Part shown: positions 63,611 to 64,000 of the stretch, piece by piece | Numbering within the stretch: position 1 is the stretch's first letter | Layout: each line of letters opens with the position of its first letter | Origin: Polyangiaceae bacterium | GTDB taxonomy: Bacteria > Myxococcota_A > Polyangia > Polyangiales > Polyangiaceae | DNA: 64,000 bases | Direction of reading: 5' to 3' | Assembly: GCA_016719945.1 (NCBI GenBank) | Contig: JADJYE010000008.1 | Location: 434,001-498,000, forward strand | Notes under the pieces: generated by a model | The model's input: only the letters and a program-made list of their open reading frames with translations | Told to the model about the DNA's origin: nothing | Database searches by the model: none | Program-made: the position numbers and the translations under genes

Positions 63611-64000
63611 TCAGATCGACGCCGACACCCGCCCGGCGGCGGCCCCGCCCGGACCGAAGGAGCGCTCCTCGAGCTCGACCTGCCCATCGGCCAGGACGAC
63701 GACCACCGTCGAGCAGCGCGTGCCGTAGCTCGGACCGCGCACGAAGGGCGGAGACAGCGCCCGCTCGATCTCGAGCGGGACCCCGGTCGAGGGCAGCTCG
63801 TGGTCCGCGGCCGGCCGATCGTCTCGCAGCACGGCGAACAGCGCCTCGAGGTCGACTCGGTCGCCGCGGACCGCCTCGGCCACGCCGGCCTTGGCGCGCT
63901 CGACCTTGGGCCAAGGGTCCCCCAGGCGCCCGTTGGAGACGGCGTGGACGCCCGGGCCTAGAGGGGTCGGCGGGACGGGCTGCTCCGAGAGATAGAGGGC
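63611..64000 (-). CDS. C-terminal part of a TANGO2/NRDE-family protein (5' truncated)
   Basis: The frame is open to the window edge, and the last ~129 residues are visible: PTPLGPGVHAVSNGRLGDPW, PKVERAKAGVA, LPSTGVPLEIERALSPPFV, GPSYGTRCSTVVVVLADGQV and ELEERSF. The order SNG..DPWPK, then LSP.F and YGTR.STV is the signature of the NRDE/TANGO2 family, which has an N-terminal-nucleophile-like fold. Its N-terminal NRDE motif lies outside the window. The biochemical role is unsettled; heme or lipid roles are proposed in eukaryotes. Confidence 0.88.
   Translation of the reverse strand, partial: ALYLSEQPVPPTPLGPGVHAVSNGRLGDPWPKVERAKAGVAEAVRGDRVDLEALFAVLRDDRPAADHELPSTGVPLEIERALSPPFVRGPSYGTRCSTVVVVLADGQVELEERSFGPGGAAAGRVSASI

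Overview
The window is very GC-rich, densely packed DNA that looks like the chromosome of a myxobacterium-type organism (phylum Myxococcota, most likely class Polyangia). The pointers are C-terminal Cys / transmembrane / Arg-rich tails of the MYXO-CTERM type, DUF2330, PATAN/DUF4388 and repeat-companion (TIGR02996-like) proteins, many lipoproteins, an eukaryote-like Ser/Thr kinase, and a DnaB interrupted by an intein. Species cannot be fixed from the sequence alone. Nothing looks like a plasmid or an integrated phage.

Layout. 1-5.6 kb: the end of a secreted protein, a glycosyltransferase, then a coupled triad of MoxR ATPase, leucine-rich-repeat (LRR) protein and degenerate vWA-like protein. 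5.6-8.2 kb: sohB, a four-copy ~98 bp hairpin repeat array, a lipoprotein and an EamA transporter. 8.2-13.8 kb: dnaB with a 496-residue intein, and a secreted subtilase. 13.8-20 kb: an accessory stretch with a propeller-like lipoprotein, a second repeat-companion protein, a Uma2-type nuclease, a gutted DrmA-like (DISARM) helicase remnant and an HNH endonuclease. 20-25.4 kb: small envelope proteins, a lipase, and the translation cluster rplY-pth-rpsF-rpsR-rplI. 25.5-38 kb: cell-wall enzymes (extensin-like, L,D-transpeptidase), prs, ribF, a DsbD-type reductase and several lineage-specific proteins. 38-45.7 kb: tRNA-Ala(GGC), an acyl-CoA dehydrogenase, rimK, an enoyl-CoA hydratase homologue, a dolichyl-phosphate-mannose-synthase-like glycosyltransferase, a methyltransferase, a rhodanese and DUF1015. 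45.8-51 kb: a coupled four-gene operon of ParA/MinD-J-HTH fusion, membrane glycosyltransferase, LysM protein and Ser/Thr kinase. 51-56.6 kb: a lipoprotein, a DUF58/BatA-like pair and panB. 56.7-64 kb: DUF2330, a MshEN/HD-GYP/REC/PATAN signalling protein, a membrane pyrophosphatase and the end of a TANGO2/NRDE protein.

A technical point affects the annotation. Eight genes are broken by eleven single-base frame changes. In almost every case adding or removing one G or C in a short homopolymer restores the family sequence. I therefore annotate each as one gene and treat the breaks as probable sequencing or assembly errors. The DrmA-like remnant at 17.5-18.1 kb is different, because most of the protein is missing.

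The best candidates for something little described are the MoxR / LRR / vWA-like triad, the ParA-J-HTH operon ending in a kinase, the helix-turn-helix domain inside the DnaB intein, and the hairpin repeat array in front of sohB.
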